A stretch of DNA of 64,000 nt from Amphirosellinia nigrospora (GCA_004123355.1 SCHM01000002.1:11381569-11445568); one strand, 5' to 3'. Positions 11,942 to 25,192 are shown, counted from the stretch's first letter. Translations and numbers: made by a program. Notes: generated from the letters alone by a model not told the origin.

Positions 11942-13202
11942 CACAGCGGTTCGTTAACAATTCAACTATACTTGCGATGTGAAAACCTCTTGCCTCATTT
12001 CTCGTGTCGAAAGCTCTGTACACGGCGGGTGAGGAATATAGGAGGGAGAGCTATTCGTTTCGGGCTGAGAGGGGATGTTGCGATATATCCCGATAGAGAG
12101 GAGGCCCTTTGTACGCGAGAGCAGTCACTTTCCAGCAGCCGGACGGCAATAGTTAGAGAGCACCTCACTTCCTACACACCTCGGAGTCTTATCCTACAGT
12201 CGTGAGGGGGAGCTATGCTTTATCTACACGACGTCTATCTATACCCCAACCACTGATAGATCATCCTAGCTATAGTTCGTGGAAGGGCCTGCCGACAATC
12301 GCGGGGTAGCTTATCATCCATGTTGATTCTAAGCTGAATACTACGTATCATCGAGGGGGGCCGTCTTGCGGCGCTTGGCGGTGACGAAAAGCTGGAATGC
12401 AGGTCGTCCCACATGAAGGGATGAGGCATGTCGATCGTACCCCAGGTTGGGGATTGATGCGGGGATGTAGGGAACCAAGCCATTATCAGTTACTCAAAAG
12501 AGTAAAAGTTTATTATTCTGTCCAAATGCGTAACATTCAATTGGGTTAATAGCTTTCATTAAATAGTATTGCGGCTATCGATCGGCTTGAACAGGCTCAG
12601 GTCATGAGACGTTGTGCATCGTAACTGCTAAATTCAATGAACTTAGAGTGTACGACCCAATGATACAAACATTCGGTAATAATGGTTCAAATATACTTGA
12701 ACCCATGTCGAAATGCAGTACCGAATGGTACCCCTTCCAACTATCGCTATCGGCTTCGCCCGGTGATTTCCTGGGCTGGATAGCCGAAGCAGCGGAATGT
12801 GCTGAGAAGCAGGATGAAAGGCTCTGATGGACATGGCCAGCGTAGAACCGCATCCTTGGGGTGCGTTTCAAATGAGCCTTCTTATAATGCCAATTGCAAA
12901 AGCCAGTGTCCGAGTTTCTCCTATGAGTGGGATAATGCTCAACAATTTGGTCTCGCCAATAGTCATGTAGCTATGTTCGGGCAATGGGAGAAGAGCTGAG
13001 GAACGGCCTCGTTCTCAGATAGTAGGTTTCCAATGATCGTTTAACGGCCTGTTAGAGAGAGGGATCGCGCGTACGTTTCACCAGATTGATTAATGGTATC
13101 GTCCCGAGAAAACTGGTTCCCGCGCTGTCATGGGGTTATCGGCAGGGCTTGGTTGTGAAATGGTGGCCTTGGCGCGATGATTAAGGTGTTGAGGCGTTGG
13201 CC
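11942..13202. other. Intergenic, no supported gene
   Basis: It contains the permease promoter and several short open stretches on both strands (for example 12602-12871) with no motif or splice support. Confidence 0.5.
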
Positions 13203-14327
13203 TCACAGTGGAGGACCGAACAAATCACCGCCACCTACGACTCTCCTTCTCTTGGCGTCCCTCTCATCATCCTTGGCCTTGCTGATGCTGGTGCCGAAGA
13301 CGTCGCTGTCGTCTTTCACAGCTACCTTCGGCTTGGTCTTCTGCAGGGCCTGCTCCCGTCTTGCCTTTTGCAACGCAACCAGATCAACCCGGTCAGGATC
13401 TCGACATTTCCTTAATTTTTTGTTCAGGGGTTTCATCGTTTCTTTACTGCCGCTCTGTAGTCCTAATTAGCATCCGGGGTTCGCACTCAATACACGGGGA
13501 CAGACACTTACTCCGTCCCAGTATGATGTTCGCCTTTCGGGGGGCTCTTTCTCTAGCATAGCTCTGCAGCTCTGTATTATGTCCAAGACTTGGTTCTTGG
13601 CGCTCTCGCCCTGGCCAGCAAAGGCATCACGTAGCAATCGTTGAAGTAGGCCCTCGTCCGCCATAGACAAGGCTCCGAACATGATCTGGCTCGGGGTGTA
13701 GTGGAAGTACACGTCAGTGAGCAATGGGCTGAACTTGAGGATATCACGTGTTCTCTGGTGGGCGCGGGCCAGGCGGCTTTCATCGAAGTCGCCAACTCTC
13801 CTCAGCTCCATAATAGCGCCCTCCAGCGCGCGGTAAGGGTGGCGAACATCGAAAGCGAAGCGCAAGCCCTGGCACAGGACATACTCAGCGGCCAGAACCT
13901 CCTCGCCGGTGGTCCCGGGAAACTTGTCGGCAAACTTCTGTAGGCGATAGTACAGGCCCTCAGCCTTACAGGCGAAGAAGATGCAGGTCATGGTCAGGGC
14001 GCGGGGTGGATAGGTCATGAGGCTGTTGGTGAGGTAGAAGCGGCGGAAGAAGATGGCGGCAGTGGCCTGGATCTCGGTGGGTAAGTCGCAGAACTGGGCG
14101 GCGCGTAGCAGGTCGACGATATAGAAGTTGAGCAGCATAGCCTCGTCGGCGGGCGTCAGGAATTCGGGCAACGGGTCAACGGGAGGCGATGAGGCGCGCA
14201 GGCGGCTGGAGATGTGCGAGACAGCGAGCGAGTTCGTCTTGGTGCGGAGCGACTGCAGGTGTGAGGGCGAGAAGGACCAGAGCCGGTACTGGCTTGACTG
14301 GCGGTAACGAGCGTCTTCCGTCGCCAT
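13203..14327 (-). CDS. ccl1: Cyclin H homologue of TFIIH/TFIIK
   Basis: Two exons (13512-14327, 13203-13454) are split by a 57-bp intron and give 355 residues with no frame break. The start MATEDARYRQSSQYRLWSF matches the conserved N-terminus of fungal Ccl1. A cyclin box follows: LLNFYIVDLLRAAQF, then ATAAIFFRRFYLTNSLM, then TMTCIFFACKAEGLYYRL. The second cyclin fold includes EYVLCQGLRFAFDVRHPYRAL. The basic C-terminal tail (KRRRVVGG) is in exon 2. With Kin28/CDK7 it forms the kinase module of TFIIH that phosphorylates the RNA polymerase II CTD. A longer N-terminus lacks an ATG, so 14327 is taken as start. Confidence 0.93.
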
Positions 14328-15019
14328 GGTCGGTTGTTTGCTCACTCGCCTGCTAGCGAACGAATCGCAGGTGTAGGGGGATGGTCGACGGAGATGATGC
14401 GCGTTGGGCGGTGGCGGCGACAATGACAACGAAGATGAGGGCGAGAAATGCCGTCCTAGCAGCTGTATGTAAAGGCGGAGGGGGAGAGGAGGACAAACAA
14501 GCCGAGGTGGCTATGATGTGGAAGATCATCGAGGGAATGTTGATGGTGATGGGGTAGATGCTTCTATATTATTTGGAGAGGGCCGAAGACTGGCAAAGCT
14601 AAGTTTTAGGCATATGCATCTGTAGGTACTAATTCCCTAGCCCCTAGCCCACTTAAGCAACTAAGTGTGCTCAATCCAGTTAGACAGCTCTGAGTCCTGC
14701 AGCGCGTACCTATCAGCTACAGGTAGCGCGGCGCTAGGACCTGTACTGACAGGGAATTTTTGGTGGGGGTTTTTCTACTGTACCATGTATGTCTACTTGC
14801 CCAGTTAACCAGGGGTTGTTGAGTGAGCAAGGTCATGATGAGGAATATCAACAAAAACTTGTATCAAAGACTAAATTCAATATCTTAAATTACCACACCT
14901 GTATGCGTAATCTAGTCACTATCACGTTTCTCATTTCACAAATCTGAGGCGATATGCCTGCGTTCGGTGTACCTATTGCCAAAGTCTTTATCCAATCGAA
15001 TTCCTCTTCCAGGTAACTA
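14328..15019. other. Intergenic: cyclin H promoter and STAND-like gene 3' region
   Basis: Purine-rich (GGAGGGGGAGAGGAGG-type) sequence lies at 14470-14490 just upstream of cyclin H. No gene is supported; a 63-codon open stretch at 14890-15081 overlaps the STAND-like gene end in another frame. Confidence 0.5.
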
Positions 15020-17089
15020 TCACTCCCCAGCTTCAAACCCTGCATGCCATTGCCGCCCAAAACGCTCCTTGCTAAAGCCAAGAGTATTCATGGCTTGCTC
15101 GGGTAATGCAAGATAGTCCTCGTCTCTGATAGCTTGTCGGACGTCCTCAGTGCTCGAAGGACTCGTCACCAGTATTTTGTAGAGTGTCCCACGGTCTTCG
15201 GCTAGGTCAAGCAGAAAGCGAAGCACATCTGCCATCTCCTGCAATGGTTCCTCCCCGTTGCATTCATAAAAATTGATCCCATCGATGACACAGAATACAG
15301 TCTCCGTGCCCTTCATCTGCTCTACGAGCCGGCCGAAAACATGGCAGAACGCCTGCGTATCTCCCCATCCATCCGGTAGGCTATTTCATGATCGATGAAA
15401 CTGAGGTCGAAAGGTTGCTGTTGTAGCAGCTGCGATAGCAGACTCATGATAAGCGTTCTCGCGCCACCACCTTCGTCGTACGGGTGACAGCCGCAGAAGA
15501 ATGCGACAGGCTTAAATTTCTCCACACCGCGCAAGTTCTGCATTAGTATTGCGCAGAAGAACGAGATGGGCGAGACGGGAAGAGACTCCGAAAGGCCGTG
15601 GATTAAAAGCTCCTTTGAGTTGGCTTGAACGAGCCACTCTCGGAGCTGGGGTGATTTCATGATCTGTTCGGTGCGATCCTGGCCCCTCGAGAAGATCAGC
15701 TCGCGTTGGTGTGTGATATAATCAATGTCCGTCGTTTCCAGGCCTTCCAGATCGAGGAACCGAATGAGATCTTCCTGGTTGACAATTTGCTCGGTCATTG
15801 GAGGTGGTTCTGGTGTAATCGCGCGATAGTAAAGCTGCTCAAGTCTCGCTCGCTCGGCTAGTTTGGCAGTCGTTAATGTCATTCATAGCAGAGAAAGCAC
15901 CTTTAGTCGCTTACCGTCTCGCTTCTCAATCTCTCGCTTGAGAAGCTGCTTTTCCTTCTCATGTTTTGCTTCCACCGCACTGAGATGGTCCTTGAACATA
16001 GCCTGCAAACCTTCTTCGGCGCGCGCCAGCCGATCTTCTATGTGTTTGAACCCTAAAGCTCTTGTCAGCCAAGTAGTACTGGGCTTGGTACAAACAACCG
16101 TTGACACTTACCAGTCTCCATGTCACCAGCCAACTTGTTAGTTACTTGTTTATGAGCAGTATCAGCTTCGTCAATCAGCTCGTTGCTGACTTTCGTAATA
16201 TCTTCCAAAGATGATAGTAACGCTTCTTCGTATTTCTCGCCATTCCACACGGCTTTGACACCTTTTATGACTATATAGCACGAGATTAAATTTGTGAATA
16301 CCACTCCGTAGGTGATTGATGAGAGTTCTGATTGGGGACAGGGAAAGACACTCACCCACGTGCTTTGTATAGTAGCCAATGACTTCTTCTATTGCTTTGA
16401 GTATTGTGACATAAAGAGTCATCGCAGCTTCAACAACTCTCGATTTAGCCGAATACATCTCAACGTAAGCTTCAACACGGTCGAAATTCTTCTTTAGTCT
16501 ATCAATGCCATCATTGACTTCTCCACGGACCTTGCTTGTTTGTTTGAATGCCTGCGTGGAAAAGTTCTCGATCAGACTTGCCGGCGCCTCAGTTTTTCAC
16601 ATAAACCTACCTGGAGCAAAAATGACAACGTACCAACGATTGGTTTCGCGTAGTCAACGTCTGGGACGGACGTGATAACCGCTCAATCGTGTCCGCTCGA
16701 TCCTCAACAAAAGTCTTGATTACATTAAGCGCCCCTTTGAACCCAGCCTTTTCGGTATAAGCCGCTGTCGCATTGTTTAAGACTACCAGGACCTCTTGCC
16801 AGCTGGTTTTGGAGCGAATACTACAACCTTTTTCGACGCGCCCTCGAGGCTCCTCGGGAAATCTATTCTCGAATTCCTTCATAATGTCAGGAAAATTTCG
16901 AAGTTTGGCTGCCTTAGCATTGACGAGCACCACATTCTGGACATTGATTATAGGGGACAACGTTTGCACGCCGGTTGTTGAGGGGAACCTCTCCTCACAC
17001 CAATTAGCGAAGTCGGATGATCCTTTTGGGACATTTTGATGGCAGGACCTTCCGTTAAGCGCTCTGAAGTAATCCTTAGTGATATCCAC
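15020..17089 (-). CDS. Fungal STAND/NACHT-like protein with a degenerate P-loop
   Basis: Five exons (16634-17089, 16356-16551, 16112-16270, 15915-16052, 15020-15857) splice in phase into about 595 residues. The N-terminal half is helical, with a coiled-coil-like stretch (AVEAKHEKEKQLLKREIEKR, about residues 270-290). The second half resembles a STAND ATPase core: ELLIHGLSESLPVSPISFFC sits where a P-loop is expected but lacks GxxxxGK(S/T); VFCVIDGINFYE resembles Walker B and LYKILVTSPSS a following strand. No WD40, ankyrin or TPR repeats follow, so it is short for an NLR. One base seems lost at the CCCC near 15363-15366. No ATG is found in frame at the 5' end, so the start is unsettled. It is divergent from the AAA gene. 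Function unknown; a regulatory or recognition role is inference. Confidence 0.7.
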
Positions 17090-17382
17090 GTCGGCCGAAA
17101 ACGTCTAGTATTCTTCTTCGACTATGCTTCGCAATGTGAACTAGATACACGCTGATTTGTCTAGGTGTGTAGGTAGCTTATGTTGGCGTGCTCGTAGGGC
17201 GCATAATGTTTTCTCCGACGAGAGCATGTGTGTAGCATTTGGCCCCCAAATGCTTTTCAGCTCTCATGGCATAGCCGCCACAAGAGGGGTTGCTCCCAAT
17301 ACTTCTCTTTGCTTACCGTGCCAATTTTCCTCAATCCCAATCATCGCCACAAGATATCTTTTCGGAATGAAGGCTATCGACA
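17090..17382. promoter_or_regulatory. Shared bidirectional promoter of the STAND-like and AAA genes
   Basis: The two genes are transcribed away from each other with about 290 bp between their apparent starts, so they probably share control sequences. No known operator motif was recognised. Confidence 0.5.
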
Positions 17383-20300
17383 ATGGAGCAGTCGCAAGCA
17401 GATAAAATACGGTACACGACGCAATACTATAATGCTCTTCCGGCAAGCGTGTTTGAAGCACATGCGATCCATGCTATTTCGCAGAATGAACCGCCCCCTG
17501 AACTTCGATTTAGTCGCCAAAAAGATGGCCCCAAGCCGGTAATCGAAATAGTGACTGCTGTTCATGCTGTGAATGGCGGTGGCACCGGAATCTCACTCGG
17601 CAACGCGGACAACCACAATTTCATCAACATCGGAGGCACGTATATGATAATACATTCAGAGAGTCTATCACAGACAATTAGAGATGTTGTAAAGTTTTAT
17701 GCCGGGTATCACTCCAGAATACCAACCCATACTGAAATTGTTGCTGAAAGGTGAATAGCCAAAACCTTACCGGGAGGAGCCTCGTAATACATGAGCCCTA
17801 CGCCTGTCTAATGCATCACATGCCCGACCTCGAGCGATTGACCACCTCAGAAAAGATCGTCCCAAATTGGAACATATCCAGATACTGTTGGAATTTCTGA
17901 GGCCACGATACGAACAGCACTATATTCCGGCAAATGCGAGATCACTGGCAGTCGAACCGACAGTCATGTTTGACGACTTATGGGTTACAATGAAACCAGG
18001 GCTGTTGGCATATACCAATTGGCATGGCCACAAGATCGGATGTGTAATTGGAAAATCAGTCCTCCTACTTCCAAGGCCTCCTGATATTCTTGTAGCTCGA
18101 TGGTCAATAGACTTCTGGTTTCTTCAAGTCCATTGGCCCTCTGATCAGATAGGATGCAATCTGCAAACCGTCTTCATTGACCATTTTGACGGAGAGAGGC
18201 CAGTTACATCCTTGGCAATTCATCCCGCAGAGTTCCTTGATGCTGAAGATCAAGGCAAAACGAAGCAACGTTTCATCGATAGGGGTAACAAAGTCTGCGA
18301 GATCTTTTGGGGGAAATCGATGTACATGAGATACGACGGCGAATGCATGGACTACTATAAAAGAGTGTGAGTACTGTATCTCCTTAATCTTGTCACTAAT
18401 CATGTCATTTTAACATAGCAATTATAGTATACGGGACGCATCATTGTGGGTGGCTTAGATGACGTTTCAGAGGCATACCCGGAGCACGACTTTACTTTCA
18501 ACTGGGTTCCGCCGAGTCAGTTGATGAGGAAGAATCCAGAAGTTCTTCTCAGCCAAATAGAGTTCATGGTGAACCCCAGAAAAGACCGCCGTGATGTTCT
18601 AACAGTTGATCATTTCTTCATCCTGGCGCCAGTCCTGAGTGCGTTGAGGTTGTTACACAATGATTGGAGTAAGTAGCCCGCCAAGTCGAACATCTACTCT
18701 GCAACTAACATATGGTAGTGCCAATTACCGTGGAAAATATTCACCTTTAGCCAAATATTACCACAACTCGGCACCAATCGTTGACGAGACAAAACTAGAA
18801 ACGGTCCAGAGAATAGTAGACTTCCAGTATGACGGAAACGTACTACATCCCTGGGCCTCACAAGACAAAGGCAAAGGTTTCGTTATCCATGTTCACGGTG
18901 TGTGCAATCAACAACCATATTGTAAATTACCGCTCCCCCTTTAGGGCCCCCTGGTGTTGGGAAAAGTTCTAGTAAGCAACTCTTAGAACTATTCTCTTCA
19001 CCATTTGGTAGTTGTTGGAGTCCAAGATTTCGAGTTTGAACAAGAGATTTCTCACAAGCTTCCAAATAACGCAAAAACTAGCAGTAACTGACCCTGAGTG
19101 TTGCAGTGATTGGTAAAATGCAACAGTTTTACGAGTAGTATATTTTGAGCTAACGTGTCCAGAATATATTTCTCTAAGATCTTGTCGACCACTACTCACA
19201 CTCAGCATCGCAGATATCAGTACTGGGGGTAGCATCGAAACGGATTTGGCGAGGTATCTCATTATATGTAAAAGATTGAACGCTATGATAGTCATAGACA
19301 ACTGTGATGAATTTATGAACAGGCAGGAAAGTCTATTCATGACCTTTGAAGCGAGGGGCAAGTATACTTATATCCACATAGCTCTAAGGAAATATGAGCT
19401 GACCCTTTGATACAGAGGCTTTCGCCCAATCCTTAAGGGAGTTCGATGGAATCATATTCTTAACAACTAGCAGAACTGAAGCTATTGATGACGTCTTCCA
19501 TCCATTGATCAGTCTCACCGTCTCGCTACCTGAGCTCGATAACCAAACTCGCAACTTGATATGGCTAGGCCTAGAGAAAAGGCTTGATTCTGCTGAAGGA
19601 ATCCAATTGCATCAAAATGCTACCAAGTTTTTGGGCTCCTCTGAGGTGCGGGCAGTCAATTGGGACGGTCACGAGATAACTCGTTGCTTCAAGATTGCTA
19701 TAGCATTAGCAGCAAGGCAAAACAAAGACGCCCGAGAGATTCCAGTTACAGTCGAAGATAGCCATTTTAAAGAGGCAAAATATTGTACACGGCTCTCGTC
19801 GGTATACGCCTGGCATCGAAAAGAGATATCGTGTCATCCCGCGAGTGAAAAACGACAGTGAACATTCCGCATCTGAACCAGATGACAAGTACCGACCTAA
19901 TCCGCGGATCCGGCGTGACAGGCCTCCGCCACACAATCATCTAGGCGAGAAAACGGACGAATTATTTCCTGATCACAATCACAACCAGACGACCTCAAGA
20001 GCGGAAAATCAAATAAAGCCATCATCGAAGATTCGGCAGAGGCTAATTAATCTCAATAGTGATTCGAATCTCTGCATCCCAGATCTTAACCGGGTAGGAT
20101 GGGACGCATTCCGAGCGGCTGGTGGGGAAGAACTGTTTCGCAAGACAAAATTTCATGCTATAGATGTTCTTGTAGGTGAGCCACTGATCAAGTTGCAGGT
20201 TGATAATCAGAAGCCGAAAAGGCGTCAAAATTTGACACAGAAAAGTGTGGCCTTAAATTCTGCGGTTCCCGATGCTGCTAGTGATCGCGGGAAAGCACCA

Positions 20301-23104
20301 AGGACATCTGAACCTGGCAAGGCACCACTGCCGGAGAGAATTCGAATTAATTCACCGGTGATTATAAGAGCATTTTCAGAAATTGAAAAGATGGAAATTC
20401 CAGCGCCATTCTTAGCCTTCTGCCCATTCAGCTCTTTGCTTTACTATGAGCAAGAGCTTCGCGATATCCTTCGCCAACAAGAAAGCATATTGCAAGGTGC
20501 TGTTGCCACGATGAAGAGACTGTCTCTCGTTACATGTACTAAATACTAATATTTATGGCAGAACTGTTGGCCCAAGACACTGTAATGGACGAGAATGTCC
20601 AAAACGAAAGAAGAATTGCCTTAGCTGGAGTGGAACAAATGAAATGCCTCATCTCGTTTATCGATGATGAATTAAAGAAAAAGCAAGAGTACATCATAAG
20701 CAATCGTTGCCAATCAGTTACTTTTGCCGATATCCAATGCTCTTCAGTCCAGGTGCGGCCGTTATTTCGAAAGATCACAAGCAGGTATACCAAGTTATCA
20801 AAGTGACCTGCACTCGACATCGAGCCAAAGACCGCAGATCGGAGAGTAATCTGGACTTCTGGAAGGATGAAAACGAGGTGGAATTCGAGGATAACCCTGT
20901 GTTCGTTCAGTGTGTCTACTTGGACTTTGATGGCAAGGTTATGGGCCCTGTGTCTCGCCTTTTCATGATTCCGAAGTATGATGGCGAGAGAGAGGTCACA
21001 TCTCTCCCAGTCTTTCCACTTAACCACGCCAAAGAAGGTGGGCTCCGCGAAAGACTAGTTCATAGGGGAAAGGTATTCTTCAAAGTTGCGAGTATACAGC
21101 ACATGCATTATACGGGTTTAAGCTTGAAGACACGAGACGATATTGATAGCCAAGTGGTTATCGATTTCGAGGAGGCCATCAACCGCCATCCGCAATGGAG
21201 GCCACCCATCGCGTCTGTCTTGGAGGTGTCTCCCGAAGATATTGTCGATCCCTCGGATAAATCTGAGGACTATGCAGATATGCAGGGTTTCCTGAAAGCA
21301 CAGAAATCGACGTCTAAGGGATGCCTTGAAGAATGCTGCGCTAATGAGCTTCAACAACGCGACAGATATGTCGAAGGTCGAAGGAAAGAGGACTTTATCG
21401 TATCTCAAATGAATAGAGCAATCGCGACGCCGGCCCCAGTGAATATCAAGCCACACGACTTTCGCGAGATCGTCGAAAACAATAATCTAACGGACGACGA
21501 GTATTTAATCATGTCTTACCGAGTGTTTGGGTTTGTTCTCCGTAGCCGGAAATGGCGTACGTATATTCCCCCACTTATCCGACATAATCATTGTTCAAGT
21601 TCTAACTTGAATCCGACTAGACGAGCTGGACATGACACACCTTATAGAAGTAGCCACCCTCGGTGCGGGGGAAGGGTTCGATGAGCTCGTGCTTCCTCCT
21701 GGTCATGGCAATATGGTCAAGTCTATGATAAGGCAATATCTGCGTGACAAAAACTTGTCATCAATAAACAGGGACAAAGCAGACGTTGTCCGCGGGAAAG
21801 GTACGTACAAATCTCGGCCTCCATCTTCCTATTAACTGTCTACTTAGGTAGGGGATTGATAATGTTGTTACACGGGGTGCCTGGTGTGGGCAAGACTTCA
21901 ACCGCTGGTGAGTTAGATGAACCCAGTTTGATGATGGGATGTGGACTCTTACTAACCAAACGACTTTGAGAATGTGTCGCGGACCTATTCCGCAGACCAC
22001 TGTTCCAGATTACGAGCGGTAAGAGTATCTTCCTATGCCTAGTATCACGTAATCTAATACGCATAGGTGATCTTGGCACGACGGCAAGAGAAGTCGAAGA
22101 TGCTCTCGAGCAAAGCTTCTCTCTAGCAAGTCGATGGAACGCTATCCTACTCATTGACGAGGCAGATGTATTTCTTGCGGAACGGACGAAGGAGGACTTC
22201 GTCAGGAACAGTCTTGTAGCAGGTATGTAATCTGGCGGGCACGCACCGGGATCATTATATTAACAGAAACAAGTTTTCCTTCGTATGATGGAATATTACG
22301 CGGGCGTCTTATTTCTCACCACGAATCGTGTCGGCGTCTTTGACGAAGCTTTCACGTCGCGTATTCACATTAGTCTATATTATCCTCCACTCGATCGCAA
22401 ATCAACACTTCAAATTTTCCAGAAGAACTGGGACAGAATCAACACGCGATATAAAGAAGTAGGAAGGATTATCGACATTAATACGGCAGAGATTACCGAA
22501 TTTGCTATAGACTATTTCGAAAACAACAGGGAAGGAAGATGGAACGGACGGCAAATCCACAACGCTTTCCAGTCAGCGCTTGCCTTGGCGGAACTTGACG
22601 CTTTAGGAACTGATGACTTCTTGAGCGAATCCGATCACAACCAACCCGTAGCTCTGGGAAGAAGGAGCTTTGACACGGTAGCTGAGGCCTACAAAGGTTT
22701 CACGAACTACCTGAAGCAGGTGTATGGTGCCGACTTTGCCCGCCGGCGCGCGAGAACCTCTGGCGCTTCGATGCCTTCGGTTCTCCTAGGATACCCAATA
22801 ACCTCAACACTCGCCTCAAGGTTGCGGAGCCCGCCGTCCCGCCACCCTCTGGGCAGTGGTCTGGGCAAAGCTATGCGGGTATGATCCTAGAAATACGCAA
22901 CCGTTATACCCGCCACCGCAGCACTATGCCGAGAACTACGATCACAGACCGGCGTACCGCCAACTTCAAGGCCCCACCAATACCCCGATCCCAGAGAAAG
23001 ATGGGATGATAAATCAGGCGTGGGAGGATCCAATCCAGCAAACAGATAGCTCATTGACTGGGCGGGAGGCTTTATCACTGAGGCCTTATTGTGGTTCTAC
23101 CTAA
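17383..23104 (+). CDS. Tandem DUF7025-AAA+ ATPase (two modules, one gene or two adjacent)
   Basis: Module 1 (17383 to about 19860): a DUF7025-type region (FDDLWVTMKPG, DHFDGERPVTSLAIHP, YTGRIIVGG) then an AAA core with P-loop GPPGVGKSS, a variant Walker B MIVIDNCDEF and IIFLTTSRTEAID. Module 2 (about 19845-23104): a second DUF7025 (PERIRINSP, YDGEREVTSLPVFP) and a canonical AAA core, HGVPGVGKTST, LLIDEADVFL, LFLTTNRVG, and RIHISLYYPPLDRKST. Well-supported introns: 17751-17850, 18365-18427, 20497-20561, 21557-21620, 21801-21847, 21908-21970, 22019-22066, 22223-22273. Splicing around 18962-19215 is not resolved. Apparent one-base losses lie near 20734, 22750 and 22877. The frames change near 19770-19860 without a gap, which favours one long gene. 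Likely an ATP-driven remodeller; substrate unknown. Confidence 0.8.
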
Positions 23105-23674
23105 ATTTACGTCTTCTCATCGCAGTGTTCCGGGAAATTGGAGAAACTCACAGGAAGTAAAGTTGGCAGGTAACTTGAGAAAAGGGGAATAGGGGTTAAA
23201 TTGAATAAGTGGGACTACCGTATACTCTTTTTCCGGGATTGGTACTACGACGCTATTTCATTTGAACGTTTTGGTGTCTGTATGATAGTTATAGGTCGGA
23301 AAGCCCCATAACTATCGTATAGCATATTCACTCTTTGTTGTCTCTACGCAATTCACAGGCCGCTTGCTGTTCGACAATTGATTATAGTCTCGTTGATGAA
23401 CTTCAGCGCTTTAGTACCCCATCACTCACTATGACGTAATGATATGTCATCATTCGCATTTATGCATACCTACCTACCTAGATGCATTTTCTCTATCCAA
23501 CCTACCTAAGTCTAGCTTACATTGAGATCTTGATATAGAACTAGGCTAGCACTCAGATTCCTTATTCTCGCATCCGCAGCTGACTCGTTAGAACCACAAG
23601 AAAAGAAACGGGAGGACTTTTCGTCTGGTCTAAATTAGCGTCGAGAGAAGGTTAATCGCGCTCTACATTGACGA
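23105..23674. other. Intergenic, promoter of the thioesterase gene
   Basis: No gene is seen. A short TACC/CTAC tandem run lies at about 23466-23482. Confidence 0.5.
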
Positions 23675-25192
23675 ATGACCACGATAGTCATGGCTGGTAG
23701 AAGCGGATCTGTCCGTCGGCTGCTATTATCGGCTACTTCTCCGTTGCCATACTATAGCAGAGACCAGTCTATCTGTATACTATCGTCTTGCCGAGGATTG
23801 CGATACATTCATAGCACGCCTGTGCGCCGAACCGATGGCGTATTCAGTGGCTTGACGGACAATCGTCCGCGTGTGCCGTGGATAGAGGCGTTCAAGCAGC
23901 AACAGAATGGGAAGACGATAACCTTGGACGACTCAAAGCCGACAGAGCGAGATATGAGCCCCAAGAGGATGAGTGATAGCTATCATAGGATTGTGTTGCC
24001 TCTCGGGCGTGACCCCTCACTCAGTGACACATATATCAACTCCTCCGGACATATACGGTACCACGAGCGTCCATATTGCGAGGCATCCCACGATGCTGAT
24101 CACTAACTAACATCCGCGCAGGCTAGGCTCGATAATCATGGACCTGGATGCTCTATCGGGCATTGTCGTGTACAAGCACACCGGGCCAGGGGTTACGACC
24201 GTCACGGCCGCTCTTGACCGCATCACGATCGCGCACCCGCTTACCGAGATCTGCGATCTCGAGTATAGTGGTCAGGTGACGTACGCATCGGGTAGGAGTA
24301 GCGTAGAGGTAACCTGCAAGGTCGCGCGCGCGCGAGGAGGGCGAGCCAAGCAAGCCCGAAGACGTTCTATTGACGTGCACCTTTACCATGGTAGCGCTCA
24401 ACCCGGAGACGAAGCGCCCGACAAATATCCCTCGGCTTGTCTACGAGAGCCGAGGAAGAGAAGATATTCCAGGCCGGCGAGGCAAAGGCGCGCGCAAAGA
24501 AGGAGATGCTGAAGACCTCGCTCCTCGAGACGGAGCCTAATGACCCAGAGTCGGCACTAATCCACAAAATATGGCTACGGCAGGTCGCATACCACGACCC
24601 TTCCAACTCGCTGCGACAGCCAAGCAACGTGATTGCCATGTCAAACACAGTACTATCTACAGCGAGCATCATGCAGCCACAATACCGCAACCGACACCAG
24701 ACCATGATCTTCGGTGGCTTTCATCTGAAGCAGACATTCGAGCTCGCCTTCTGCTGCGCCGCGTCGTTCGCGCATGCCCGGCCAACCTTCATATCTGCGG
24801 ATCCGTGCACGTTCCGTAACCCCGTGCCGGTGGGCAGCGTGCTGTATCTAAAAGCAACAATCGTGTACACGGACCCGCCGTTACTAGAAGAGGATGGCAG
24901 CGAGCCATCGCAGCGCGACGCCACCGCACCGATGACACGCATCCATGTGCGAGTTGACAGTAAGGTGCGTGATGTCGAGCACGGCCACTCGAAGCCGACG
25001 GGGCAATTCAACTACACGTTTGCCGTGCCTAAAGATGTTCGCGTGCTGCCACACACGTACCAGGAGTTTATGATGTATGTCGATGCGCGGAGGCGCGTGC
25101 AGGCTGGCGACGCACAGGATCGCCGAGACCACTTGGAGGTTAATCCTCAGCAGCGGTTACGCCAGGCGGAGGATATGAATGTGACCGAGTAA
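23675..25192 (+). CDS. Mitochondrial acyl-CoA thioesterase, two hotdog domains (ACOT9-like)
   Basis: Two exons (23675-24057, 24122-25192) give about 484 residues. The first 45 residues are Arg/Ser/Leu-rich without acids, a mitochondrial presequence, ending near RYIHSTPVRR. Hotdog 1 covers LGSIIMDLDALSGIVVYKH through the YSGQVTYASGRSSVEVTCKV strand; hotdog 2 covers QTMIFGGFHLKQTFELAFCC through VGSVLYLKATIVY. This two-domain order and the FGGF motif fit ACOT9/10-type thioesterases that hydrolyse acyl-CoA to acid and CoA in mitochondria. A frame break lies in the GCGCGCGCGC run at about 24325-24335 and fits one missing base. It converges on the monooxygenase gene. Confidence 0.88.

Noticed and set aside
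12235-12999. Several overlapping frames on both strands
   Set aside because: They contradict one another and none has domain motifs or coherent splice sites.
15020-17089. Full NLR with WD40 or ankyrin sensor repeats
   Set aside because: The reading ends soon after the Walker-B-like region and no repeat domain follows.
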